Source of the DNA: Deltaproteobacteria bacterium
GTDB taxonomy: Bacteria; Myxococcota; XYA12-FULL-58-9; JABJBS01
Length of the DNA stretch: 36,102 nucleotides
Assembly (NCBI GenBank): GCA_018668695.1
Contig: JABJBS010000059.1
Coordinates: forward strand, 1 to 36,102
Direction of reading: 5' to 3'
Shown here: piece after piece, positions 25,833 through 35,000 of the stretch
Numbering within the stretch: position 1 is the stretch's first letter
Layout: each line of letters starts with the position of its first letter
Program-made: the position numbers and the translations under genes
Notes under the pieces: model-generated
Database searches by the model: none
What the model saw: the letters and a program-made list of their open reading frames with translations, nothing else
Told to the model about the DNA's origin: nothing

Positions 25833-26324
25833 TCAAGACATAAGACGCCAAAAATCACCGTCAACAAATATCGCTTCCAAGAAGTTTTCGAGGTCCATCA
25901 AGGCTTTACTAAGAGCTTTTCCCGCTTCCCCCTGAGGCAAAACGGGCTCTATGTCCTCAAACTCATCTAAATCCAGGTCACCGGGCTCAGACTCTAGCTC
26001 TTGCATTGGCTCGGCTTCATCATCTTCGGGGCTTTGCTCAGAGGGAACCGGCGAGATACCCAGCCAGCTATTCATGTCTTCTTCGATAGACTGAAAGAGG
26101 ACGTTGAAGGTCTCAGCGTAGTCTGGAAATGACTTGAAAAGTGATTCACGCAGGGTTTCAAACCGCGCCAAGACTTCGGGCTCCCACTGAATTTTCGTCT
26201 GTATGATGTTTTTAGGCTGATCCAATACCGGTGTTTCAACCGGTACCGCTTCAGACCAGCCGTCCCGAACCTCATCAAGATTGAAGAAGTCGTTCGAGTC
26301 TTCATCTTCGGATGAAAAAAACAT
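25833..26324 (-). CDS. Acidic protein of unknown function between tssL and clpV
   Basis: This 163-residue protein is strongly acidic, with a low-complexity centre (SPEDDEAEPMQELESEPGDL, then further acidic residues, about 100-130). It is flanked by two short helical parts: ARFETLRESLFKSFPDYAETFNVLFQSIEEDMNSW before, and EAGKALSKALMDLENFLEAIF after. It starts with an acidic segment and has no signal peptide or TM. It begins 15 bases after the tssL stop and 84 bases before clpV, so it is part of the tssF-tssL operon. It matches no T6SS core protein I know. It is not TssE: the lysozyme-like gp25 motifs are absent. A chaperone, regulator or ClpV/sheath partner is possible by position only. Confidence 0.6.
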   Translation of the reverse strand: MFFSSEDEDSNDFFNLDEVRDGWSEAVPVETPVLDQPKNIIQTKIQWEPEVLARFETLRESLFKSFPDYAETFNVLFQSIEEDMNSWLGISPVPSEQSPEDDEAEPMQELESEPGDLDLDEFEDIEPVLPQGEAGKALSKALMDLENFLEAIFVDGDFWRLMS

Positions 26325-26339
26325 AGTCAGAGACCGGCC

Positions 26340-27071
26340 TTAGAGATGCAATTCAAGATAACTAAAGAGATAACCACAGCAAACTGCGAAAGCTCCAGCA
26401 CTGAGAGCACCTGCGTATAGCCTACGGGGAAATGAGACCAAGGATATCCGCGCAACCGGCAGCTTCTTATCAGGATCTCCGCTCACCAAATGGCGTGTTG
26501 GGATCCGCTGGCGCAGCATGGAGCCGTAGAGCTTAATCTTCTCAGCATCGCTGACATAACGTCCTCGAAAGCCGTGCGAGAGACAGAAATAGAAAACTTC
26601 AAAAATCACCGAAGGCGTGTCCGACTTACTAAGCAAGTTGTCGATTCCTTCGTAGAAGCGTTCACCACCGTTATCGATTTTATAGAGCTCGCGCTGAAGC
26701 GGCTGCCAAGGGCGCGCTAGAGTCGTGAGCTTTAGCTGTACCACCTCATCAATATAGATAACCAGAGGGAAGAGGCAAAAGTAGACTTCCCTTTCAGATA
26801 ATTCATGCGTGAGATTTTTCTTTAAACTGTCGAGAGTTTTGCGAAGGGATGCGCGTAAGGCCACCATGTCGGCGCCGCCTACATCTGCTTCAGCATGAAA
26901 AGACTGACCTGCTCCAACTGCCCCCGTAAGAGGGTCAAGTTCTTCTTGTTTGGCTTCGAAGAGTTCTTGTTTAACCTGTGCCTCTTCGCAAAGATTCATC
27001 GCAGCTATGAAAGCCGCCCGAATATTTGTCCACAAAGGTTGGGACTCTTGGTTCACCATCAATTCGGTCAT
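26340..27071 (-). CDS. tssL: TssL (DotU-like), T6SS inner-membrane protein
   Basis: TssL is the DotU-related component that joins TssM in the inner membrane and contacts the baseplate through TssK. This 243-residue protein has a helical cytoplasmic domain with CLFPLVIYIDEVVQLKL and the KIDNGGERFYEGIDNLLS block, then IFEVFYFCLSHGFRGRY, all DotU landmarks. One transmembrane segment lies close to the C-terminus (LYAGALSAGAFAVCCGYLF). There is no OmpA-like peptidoglycan-binding extension. The ATG at 27071 is preferred over one 21 codons upstream inside tssF because GAGGTAG precedes it and the family usually starts near there. It lies seven bases after the tssF stop. Confidence 0.92.
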   Translation of the reverse strand: MTELMVNQESQPLWTNIRAAFIAAMNLCEEAQVKQELFEAKQEELDPLTGAVGAGQSFHAEADVGGADMVALRASLRKTLDSLKKNLTHELSEREVYFCLFPLVIYIDEVVQLKLTTLARPWQPLQRELYKIDNGGERFYEGIDNLLSKSDTPSVIFEVFYFCLSHGFRGRYVSDAEKIKLYGSMLRQRIPTRHLVSGDPDKKLPVARISLVSFPRRLYAGALSAGAFAVCCGYLFSYLELHL

Positions 27072-27078
27072 CTCTACC

Positions 27079-28749
27079 TCAGATTTGCGTCTGAAATGTG
27101 AAGTGTTCCTCGAGATTTGGAATATCGACCTCAAGTTCCACTACTTCTTCGATACTCCATGCCTGTAAAAGTTTCAAAACTTCCGCGAAAAACAGGTCTA
27201 CAGCTGGCAGAAGGTTTGTATCCATATTCTCTAAGACTAAATAATAGACGAACTTCATACCGCTTGCCTGGCGGCCCGACGGAACTTGCTTCACATCAAC
27301 ACTGGCAACCGATTGCAGTAGGCGCTGAAAGTATTGATGCTTACCTGCCCCAAGTGCTTCCAATAGAAAAAGTAAATCTTCACGGCCGAGAAAACGCTGG
27401 GTTTTAAGAGCCACCATGCGCAGTAAATCATCCACACGTTCGCTCAGCCCACTGTCTCGGGAGGGTTCAACAACACCTACGCGTTCCCATTCAACGCCCT
27501 CGAGAAAGCGGTCTGGTAGAGATACTTCGGACTCTAAAACGGTTGAACGTCCCGCTCCGGGCTGAATCCACAAAGCCTCGGTGGCAACCGTCACGGGTTC
27601 AATCAATGCGTCGGGAAGCTGAAGACTCAAAAACGCGCGCCTCTTGGCCCCCACGCCTTCGATATTGGGCTGGTAAGACTCACCCCTGCCGCCCACAACC
27701 TCAGGTAAAATCGGTTCGGAACCCTGATCTCCAAGCTTATAAACACCTTGAATCGAGTGCATCCTATAGCCCTCGTCAAACTCAGGGTGCTTAATGCGGT
27801 ACCTGTCCTTGGTACCATCAACCACCAACGGGTTGGCCATATCTCGGCGCAGGTTAATGATAGCAGTTGTGCCGAGCTGCAATGTCTCGTTGGTCACCCG
27901 CAGGTCCAGAGGCCAGCTTCGATCAAGTTCTAGAGAAATTTCAAAAGATGACCAATTTCGAGGTGTTTGATTCACTTGGACCGAGACAAACAATTCTTGG
28001 TGCGGGTAATGAAAAGCGAGACGCGACCGTTCTACCGGGCTTAAAGACAACTGGCGAGCAGTTTGCGGCGCCCCCGTGACGCGTCCAAAGGAAACCCTGC
28101 ATACACTTGGCTCTGGGTTATCGCTTCCCTCATCAAAACAAATCGAAGCGCTCACGATGCTTTGTTTAAGCTTGGAGTACACGAGCAAAGAGGAGACAAA
28201 ATCACCTAAATGATTCACAAAAAGTTCAAGCTTCCCGACTGCATCATTACGAGAAAACTGGCTCTTAAATCCCAGACGCATGGTGCTGCCCTCGTTGCCA
28301 CGTCGCTCCATTCGGATGGACTTAAGCTCGATTGGCACGATGTGCATGGGATGCAGCGTTCGAAACGAATACCTATCTTCGCCTGGGTCTTTAGCCCCAT
28401 CTGATTGGCGTGGGACCTCGATCACCACCTCAGTGTCAGCGGGTAAATCCGTCGCGTCTACAAAACGAGGTCCGGGTAAGGCGCGAAGCATCGTCATCGC
28501 CGGGACCGGGCTTAGTAGATAAGGAAAATGCTGCTCGAACATACGCAGACTGTGGCGCTCAACACTTCGCTCCCCAGCCAGACGTGACCGAGCGCTGAAG
28601 ACCGCCAGGGCCTCAACCATACGCTGAACATCCTGATCATCACGTTCCACCGGAGCAAACGGATGAATACCACTGTAAGTGATCCTGAACTTTTCGAGCA
28701 GTTCCAGCTCACTCAAAAATTCGTCGTAGAGTTCGCTATCGAGTTTCAT
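27079..28749 (-). CDS. tssF: TssF, T6SS baseplate wedge protein
   Basis: TssF with TssG builds the baseplate wedge that carries the VgrG hub. At 556 residues it is slightly short of the usual 580-600. The N-terminal ELYDEFLSELELLEKF and the VERDDQDVQRMVEALAVFSA block match the family start. The HFPYLLSPVPAMTMLRALP block, conserved in TssF, is also present. Further along, RRDMANPLVVDGTKDRYRIK resembles the Pfam VasA region. AGGA lies eight bases before the ATG. It follows the spike-like gene by 14 bases and precedes tssL by seven, so the three share a transcript. TssG is in a separate block, unlike the common tssE-F-G order. Confidence 0.92.
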   Translation of the reverse strand: MKLDSELYDEFLSELELLEKFRITYSGIHPFAPVERDDQDVQRMVEALAVFSARSRLAGERSVERHSLRMFEQHFPYLLSPVPAMTMLRALPGPRFVDATDLPADTEVVIEVPRQSDGAKDPGEDRYSFRTLHPMHIVPIELKSIRMERRGNEGSTMRLGFKSQFSRNDAVGKLELFVNHLGDFVSSLLVYSKLKQSIVSASICFDEGSDNPEPSVCRVSFGRVTGAPQTARQLSLSPVERSRLAFHYPHQELFVSVQVNQTPRNWSSFEISLELDRSWPLDLRVTNETLQLGTTAIINLRRDMANPLVVDGTKDRYRIKHPEFDEGYRMHSIQGVYKLGDQGSEPILPEVVGGRGESYQPNIEGVGAKRRAFLSLQLPDALIEPVTVATEALWIQPGAGRSTVLESEVSLPDRFLEGVEWERVGVVEPSRDSGLSERVDDLLRMVALKTQRFLGREDLLFLLEALGAGKHQYFQRLLQSVASVDVKQVPSGRQASGMKFVYYLVLENMDTNLLPAVDLFFAEVLKLLQAWSIEEVVELEVDIPNLEEHFTFQTQI

Positions 28750-28763
28750 TTCGTTTGTCCTAC

Positions 28764-29420
28764 CTAGCCCAGCTTCACCATGGCACCGCTAACCTGTACC
28801 ATCTGCCCTTTGATTGTCGTTAGATTCTGTCCCACTTGAGTGGTGGGAGCTTTCAACTCAGCCATGGCCTTGCCTTTAACTGATACCTTGGCCGCGCCAA
28901 GCTCTGCTTGACCTTTGGAGTTGATGGCTACCTTGGTTTTACCAGTGACCGCCACACTCAGACCTTCGGCCGTGAAAGCTGCTTTCGCGCTGGCCTTGAA
29001 CGAGTTCTTCGAGGCAAGGGTCATCGCGCTGGTGCTTTTCACATTCATCGCATTTTTAGATTCAAGGGTCATCGCCTTCGTACTTTTCACGGAGAGAGTA
29101 TCTTTGGACTCGTGGGCTGTCGTTTTGGACGACTTCATCGTGATTGTTTCTGCGTCCACCTTAAAGTCTTTGACCTTTACAGTGACCTCTTCTTCGTTTT
29201 GGGTAATGGTGCTGGTGCCTTTATCGCCGGTGACTTTAATCACCACACTCAAATCTTTTTGAGTAATCGTGCTGGTTTTTTTCTTACCCTTGAACGTAGT
29301 CGTGATGCTTTTACCGTCCATCACGATGGACTGAGTGACCTTGCCCTTATCGTCGGTGAGCTTGACCGTAATTCCATCTGTCTTGCTGAGTTCGACGCGA
29401 CACACAAACGCATTAGCCAT
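28764..29420 (-). CDS. Stand-alone beta-helical spike-like protein
   Basis: This 218-residue protein resembles the gp5-type C-terminal beta-helix of VgrG as a separate gene. It is built from short Thr/Ser/Lys-rich beta strands: ITVKLTDDKGKVTQSI, then TSTITQKDLSVVIKVTGDKG. Residues 106-154 hold about three copies of a 16-residue unit of the type SVKSTKAMTLESKNAM. It ends GQMVQVSGAMVKLG, a typical tip-like ending. The upstream VgrG lacks a long beta-helix, so a two-piece spike is plausible. It heads the tssF-tssL-clpV run and is divergent from the receptor gene. Its start has only a weak ribosome binding site. It could also be a small fibre-like secreted protein. Confidence 0.7.
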   Translation of the reverse strand: MANAFVCRVELSKTDGITVKLTDDKGKVTQSIVMDGKSITTTFKGKKKTSTITQKDLSVVIKVTGDKGTSTITQNEEEVTVKVKDFKVDAETITMKSSKTTAHESKDTLSVKSTKAMTLESKNAMNVKSTSAMTLASKNSFKASAKAAFTAEGLSVAVTGKTKVAINSKGQAELGAAKVSVKGKAMAELKAPTTQVGQNLTTIKGQMVQVSGAMVKLG

Positions 29421-29580
29421 AGTCTTGGAATCCCGATGGAAGTTAAAAACCGATTACTGATACTGATTCGTAGCAAAAGAGTGGCTAAGGGTCCATTTAA
29501 CGGCCTTAAAGAAAAATTCAGCATTAAATGGCGCAAATTTTTAAGATCAATAAACCTTGGACTATAAACAAGTACTGATT

Positions 29581-31986
29581 ATGACTGAAGAGAGCTTTTT
29601 TTATAAAACCAGGCTAACTGCCGTGGCGTTTTGCACAATATCAGTGCTTTGCGGTTCTGCGTCGGCAAGCAATAGTCCTGACTTGATTCAGCAAATACTG
29701 AACCCCAAGGAATCTGAGCTCAAAATCGAAACAGCGGAAGACAAAGGTCCGCTGAGTATCGAAGAAATCATCAATCCGCCCATTTTCTCGGCATCCAACA
29801 CCCGAGAGAATGCGCTCACTGCACCAGCCTGGGTTATCATCATTACCGGCGAAGAGATGCGAGAGCGCGGTTATATTGAGCTTTCTCAAATCTTCGATGA
29901 CTTACCTGGAATTGATGTCTCGCGGCCATTCGGAGCCACTTGGTTTCGCCCCTATTGGCGAGGGCGACGCAGCGGCTCCTGGGGCGATAACTTTTTATTC
30001 ATGATCGACAACATCCCGTGGCACGACCATATTTACGACAATGCACGGATGATGGTTCCCATATCCTATATTGACCGAGTCGAAATTGTTTACGGGCCAG
30101 GGTCCTTGATTCACGGTAGCAATGCCATGATGGGCTCGATCAACGTGGTCACCAAGGGTGAGAGCAAGCAGCTTGGAACACAATTCGCGGTTGTCAGCGG
30201 TATTCATGCCCCGCAGTCTATGATCGACCAGGCCAATAAAATCCGTTACCTCACCGACTTTAGCATTCTTCATAAAAGTGATGATTTTAGGTTGAGCGTC
30301 ACGGGACGACTCGAGCAAGGACACGTCGATGAAGTCATTGGAGACTTCAGCGAGTACGAATACGGTTCCACTCGGTCTGAGCACTATGGTGACAAGGACC
30401 TCTGGGGACCTACTCTAATCGAGAAGTACCCAAACCTTAGCGGTGAGTTTCGCTCTCCCTTTCGAGATATGAGCCTTGATATTCGGCTGATGACAGATGA
30501 GGCCGAAGTTGGTTTCCAATACTTTGACTTCAAGCGAGGCACCGGTTCGCAGTATGCGGCCGACCGCTTCCAAAACCAGTCTATTTGGCACGATACCTTC
30601 TATGGGGCACATGTACGCTACACCAAAACCTTCGACCGACTTCAGTCACAATTCCTCGCACGGTTTCGAGCAAGCGTTTGGCCGGAAGATAATACACTGC
30701 TGCTCTTGAGTGGAAATCCAGTCACAAACACCAGCCCCGGCACCGTCAAGCTCAACCATTATGAGGCCTCCAATCACGGCATCGAAATCAATGAGTTTCT
30801 AAAGTACCAGATTCCAAAAGTCTTCGGGAATGACGAGCTGACTCTCATTGGCGGAGTCAATTACGCTTACAACGAAGTGGTGCAAGGCTGGACATCGTAT
30901 ACCGGTATTTTTCAAGACACTGACGCTGGAACCAATAACCCAGAGGCTGGAACCCTGGAAACCGAGAGTGGACAAGTTGGTGTGGATGAACTCCCTCCTG
31001 CCAACAAGCTGGGTCTACACCGTATTGCGGGCTACCTGATGGCCAAATACACTTTCTTAGATGACCATCATCTCGACCTCGGAATCAGAGAGACCTTTAC
31101 CCGGAACAATTTCTATACGTCTTTTAGAACTGCTTATGTACTCTCATTTTGGGATCGCTTCACCTTTAAAGCAATGCTCGGCCGCGCCTTTAAAATACCA
31201 TCGCAGCGACAAACTTATGGCTTTAATACGGCGTCTCTCAATCAAGAGGATACCGAAATACGGGTTGAAACATCGACCACTTATGAGCTGAGCTTGAACT
31301 ACAATTCGGACAATATAAATATTCAGCTAAGCCCCTACTTTGTAGAAAACAAGAACATTTACTCCATAGATTTTGCGAACAAATCTACTGATTTTTACGC
31401 CGCTGAAATCCTAGGGGTGGATCTGGCTGCGATTGCATCCATACCGGTTCCCCAAATGAAGCAATTGAAACTCTGGACCTATGTGACTTGGTACCCTCTA
31501 ACCCGCCGAGCACCTTACTCCAGCGCATGCAATGAGAAGAGCCGAGCCGATTACATCTCAAACGGCGTGATGGGTCACAACTTAACGAATCGTGAATGCT
31601 GGATTGGTGATATCGCGAACCTACAAATCAAAGGCGGAATTACCGCCAAACCCATCAATCGTCTCGTGGTCACAGCCCTTGCTCGCTACGTCAACAAACG
31701 CGTCACTGTAAGTTCAAATTCAATTGCAAAAATAGACCCTTACGTCACATTGGACGCCAGCGTGATGGTCAAAAACATTGGTCTTCACGGCCTGAATATG
31801 AGCTTAACCGTAACCAACCTCACGGATGCCCGTTATTTTCACCCAGGTATCGGTGCGGCAAACTCTGGAGACATTGAAGGTCTCTTCGAAGCCGGTGCCG
31901 ACAAAGGCAGCGCCGGCGGTCTAAACTCGCTTTTACCGCAACCAGGACGCGCCTTTCAGTTGCTCATCTCCACAGAATTAGACTAA
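29581..31986 (+). CDS. TonB-dependent outer-membrane receptor
   Basis: This 801-residue protein has a signal peptide with an AxA-type cleavage site after Ala29 (GSASA), so the ATG at 29581 is preferred to a TTG eight codons upstream. The plug domain follows: PAWVIIITGEEMRERGYIEL, FDDLPGIDVSRP, VEIVYGPGSLIHGSNAMMGS and INVVTKG, which are the standard TonB-receptor plug motifs. The remainder is a beta-barrel with alternating strands. It ends LLISTELD rather than the usual terminal aromatic residue, which is a mild oddity. A loop with two Cys (near CNEKSRADYISN and NRECW) is present. The substrate cannot be told. No TonB/ExbB is nearby. It is 26 bases upstream of the transporter fusion gene and likely co-transcribed. 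Confidence 0.9.
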   Translation: MTEESFFYKTRLTAVAFCTISVLCGSASASNSPDLIQQILNPKESELKIETAEDKGPLSIEEIINPPIFSASNTRENALTAPAWVIIITGEEMRERGYIELSQIFDDLPGIDVSRPFGATWFRPYWRGRRSGSWGDNFLFMIDNIPWHDHIYDNARMMVPISYIDRVEIVYGPGSLIHGSNAMMGSINVVTKGESKQLGTQFAVVSGIHAPQSMIDQANKIRYLTDFSILHKSDDFRLSVTGRLEQGHVDEVIGDFSEYEYGSTRSEHYGDKDLWGPTLIEKYPNLSGEFRSPFRDMSLDIRLMTDEAEVGFQYFDFKRGTGSQYAADRFQNQSIWHDTFYGAHVRYTKTFDRLQSQFLARFRASVWPEDNTLLLLSGNPVTNTSPGTVKLNHYEASNHGIEINEFLKYQIPKVFGNDELTLIGGVNYAYNEVVQGWTSYTGIFQDTDAGTNNPEAGTLETESGQVGVDELPPANKLGLHRIAGYLMAKYTFLDDHHLDLGIRETFTRNNFYTSFRTAYVLSFWDRFTFKAMLGRAFKIPSQRQTYGFNTASLNQEDTEIRVETSTTYELSLNYNSDNINIQLSPYFVENKNIYSIDFANKSTDFYAAEILGVDLAAIASIPVPQMKQLKLWTYVTWYPLTRRAPYSSACNEKSRADYISNGVMGHNLTNRECWIGDIANLQIKGGITAKPINRLVVTALARYVNKRVTVSSNSIAKIDPYVTLDASVMVKNIGLHGLNMSLTVTNLTDARYFHPGIGAANSGDIEGLFEAGADKGSAGGLNSLLPQPGRAFQLLISTELD

Positions 31987-32012
31987 ACGGTTGATTCAAC
32001 CCGCCAAAGCTT

Positions 32013-35000
32013 ATGGCTTCGGCTGAGAAGATGGCCGATACGATGTTGCCAGATACCACCGAAAAATTAAGTCAGCTGCTCGGTGTTGAATCGAACGAAC
32101 GCAAACTTGTTAGCCGAGTCTTTATTCAAGCCTTACTCATCGGTCTTCAAAACTTATTCACGCGAACTGCTGTGTTTGCGATATTTCTAGAAACTCTCTC
32201 CGCATCAGAGCTGCCAACTATCTACATCGTCGCAGGCTTGATTCTTCCTATCTTCGGAACAACCTTTTCACGTTACGCCAAAACACACAGCTCCCTCAAA
32301 GCTTACCGGCTCTCACTTGCCCTCACGATTTGTATGCTGGTGGGCATGCGTTTTTCTTTAGACGTTTTAGAAAGCAGCTATCTAAGCATCGTAGCGCTCC
32401 CCATTTTTTACCTCATTACATTCAGACTGCTCTCCATGTCTCTTTGGGGTACCGCCAACGCTGTCTTTACGTTAAGGCAGAGTAAACGACTTTATGGCTT
32501 GATCACGGCCGGCGATAAATTCACGACTCTCATTGCAGGCCTTTTGGTTCCAAGCCTACTGCCCATCATCGGTACCGAAAACTTACTTTTTCTATCCATC
32601 GTCACGATGATTTCAGCCTTCTTCAATCAGTCTCAAATTTTGAAGGCGGGGAGCATTCAAGAAGAAGAAGAGGAAGAAAAAAGAGCGGAACAAGCCGCCG
32701 TCTCGGCTGGGTTATCTGAAGACGAAGAGTCTACCTATAAACGCTACATGAAGCTTGTTCTCGCACTTCAAGCCGCCATATCTGCTCTCTACTTTTCAAT
32801 CGACAATGCTTTTCTAACTGAAGTTCACAGCAACTTTCTCACGGCCGAGGCATTGGCAAGCTTTCTAAGCTATACATCCGCCGCCACCGCTCTTGGCTCC
32901 ATTATTCTGGGCGCAATCAGTGCTCGAACCATTGTTGAGCGGTTCGGAACCATTAGCATGCTCCAGATCACACCCATCGTGGTCGTGGTACTGGCAATCC
33001 TAGGCGCAAGCACCGCAGCTTTGCTCCCAGCTACCATTTGGATTTTGGCCATTTTGACTGTGATGCGAGTTGCCGAACGGTGCCTTACGCCCACTGTATT
33101 CAATCCAAGCTTTCATTCCCTCTTTCACCCGTTGCCTAAAGAGCTGGGATCAAAAGCCCACAACTATTCCATCACCATTGCCGGGCCGCTTGCTGGAGCC
33201 GGAGTGGGTCTTTTGCTGCTTGCGCTCAAGAGCATCACCACTCCAACCACCGCACTCTTTTGTACGTTGATTTTTGTCTCCGGCATCACAATGATTGTCA
33301 TCTGCCGCCAAACCGGTCTTCTCTACCCCAAGGTTCTTACCTTCGCGGTCGGCTCACGGCGGATGCACAATATTGAATTGGGTTTAAATGATAAGCACAG
33401 CCTGCAATTGCTCGAGGCAGGGCTTTCATCACAGCGGGCTGAAGAGGTTATCTACAGTTTAGATTTACTCCTCAAACTCAGGCCTGAACGCTTAAGACCT
33501 CTTTACCCAGAATTGCTCCAACACCCACAATCACTTGTTAGGCGTCATGCCATCGAGAGCATTGCCCAAGACCTTAAAGAAGAGTCCACGGACCAGCTCG
33601 TCGAAGTTCTCGCCAATGAGGTCTCCCCTGCAGTGAAGGCCACGGTCTTAAAAGCCATTGCCGAATCTAACCCAGAGCGCAGCCACGATATCCTGACTCC
33701 TTTTTTGCAGGTCAGCCATTCCCGTCTTCTCTTAACGGCCCTGACCTCGCTCATCAAACACGGGGGGCTTCGCTCTATTATTGCAGCTGGTACTCGGCTC
33801 CAAGCTCTCGAACGCTCCGAGACACCTTCTGAACGTGCACTCGCGGCTCAAGCTATTGGAGAGATTGAGAACCCTTCATTTTATCATGGCCTGGAAGATT
33901 TACTAAACGACGAACACCTCCTTGTCCGCCAAACAGCACTCGAAGCCGCCGGTCAGCTCGCAGCACCTCAGTTGCTAGGAGCCACCCTCAACGCACTCTC
34001 AGAACCTCAACTTGAAGCGATTGCCCTTCAATCGTTAAGTGAATCTGGTGAATCCTCCATCGATGCTCTCTGGGAAGCCTACGGCGACGACGACCAGTCT
34101 TTTCGAATTCGCCGCCATATCCTGGTTTTGCTGGGTAAGATGAAGAGTGAGATAAGTTCAAACCTACTCTTTGAACATCTTGAAAACAGTGACCCAGAGC
34201 TTGAAGAAGAGCTGCTTTACGCTCTCCATGACGCGGACTTCAAGGCCAACTCTGTTCATTTCAATCAAATCGAAGCACGCATCAACCTTGAAGGAAAGCG
34301 CGCCATCACTTTGCTTCAAGCACTCACCGCCTACGCGGATGCAACAATGCAGGGTGCTATCCACCTGCGGGAAACACTTCAGCACGAATTTGAAAAGGTC
34401 ATTCAGCGGATGCTTTTGCTGGCATGCTTCTTTGCCCCCAACCTACCTTTTCGGCGCATGTACGCCAGTATTTACCTGGGCCAAACCAAAGACATCGCAT
34501 TCTACTGCGAGCTGGTTGAGCAAAGCTTACCGGGGCATATCGCAAAACGCCTTGTTCCACTGATTGAACCTCTTGACCAAGCGACCCGAGTTCAGAAGCT
34601 TGCAAACATCTACAACGAGGAGCTCTCGGAACCCCTTAACGACCTCATGTTGATGGCAAACGGGCAATTTGCCAGTCGCTCAGCTTGGCTTGCGGTATGT
34701 GCAGGATGGTTTTTCGACGAACTCACGCGCTCTGGCAGTGTCGATACGGGAACCCACTCACTCAAGAACATCTACCTTGAGCGTAAGGTACAACGGCTTC
34801 AAAACATCGATATATTCTCCCGTTGCTCTAAAGCGATGCTGGCAGAAGCACTCAACTGCTTCGAGATTAGAGAAGTTAAGGAGGGTGATGTCGTTGTTAC
34901 CAAAGGACTCCCACAAAACTCCCTCTACGTTGTCGAAACCGGTGCTTTAAAAAGTACGGAAGAACACTTTCGCGAAGGTCAGTGTTTTGGAGACGAAGCG

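Noticed and set aside
25833-26324. Acidic protein as a divergent TssE
   Set aside because: It lacks any gp25/lysozyme-like motif and is dominated by an acidic low-complexity centre. It is kept as unknown.
28908-29567. 219-residue plus-strand frame over the spike-like gene
   Set aside because: It is the antisense shadow of the minus-strand spike-like gene, has biased composition from the repeats and no ribosome binding site.
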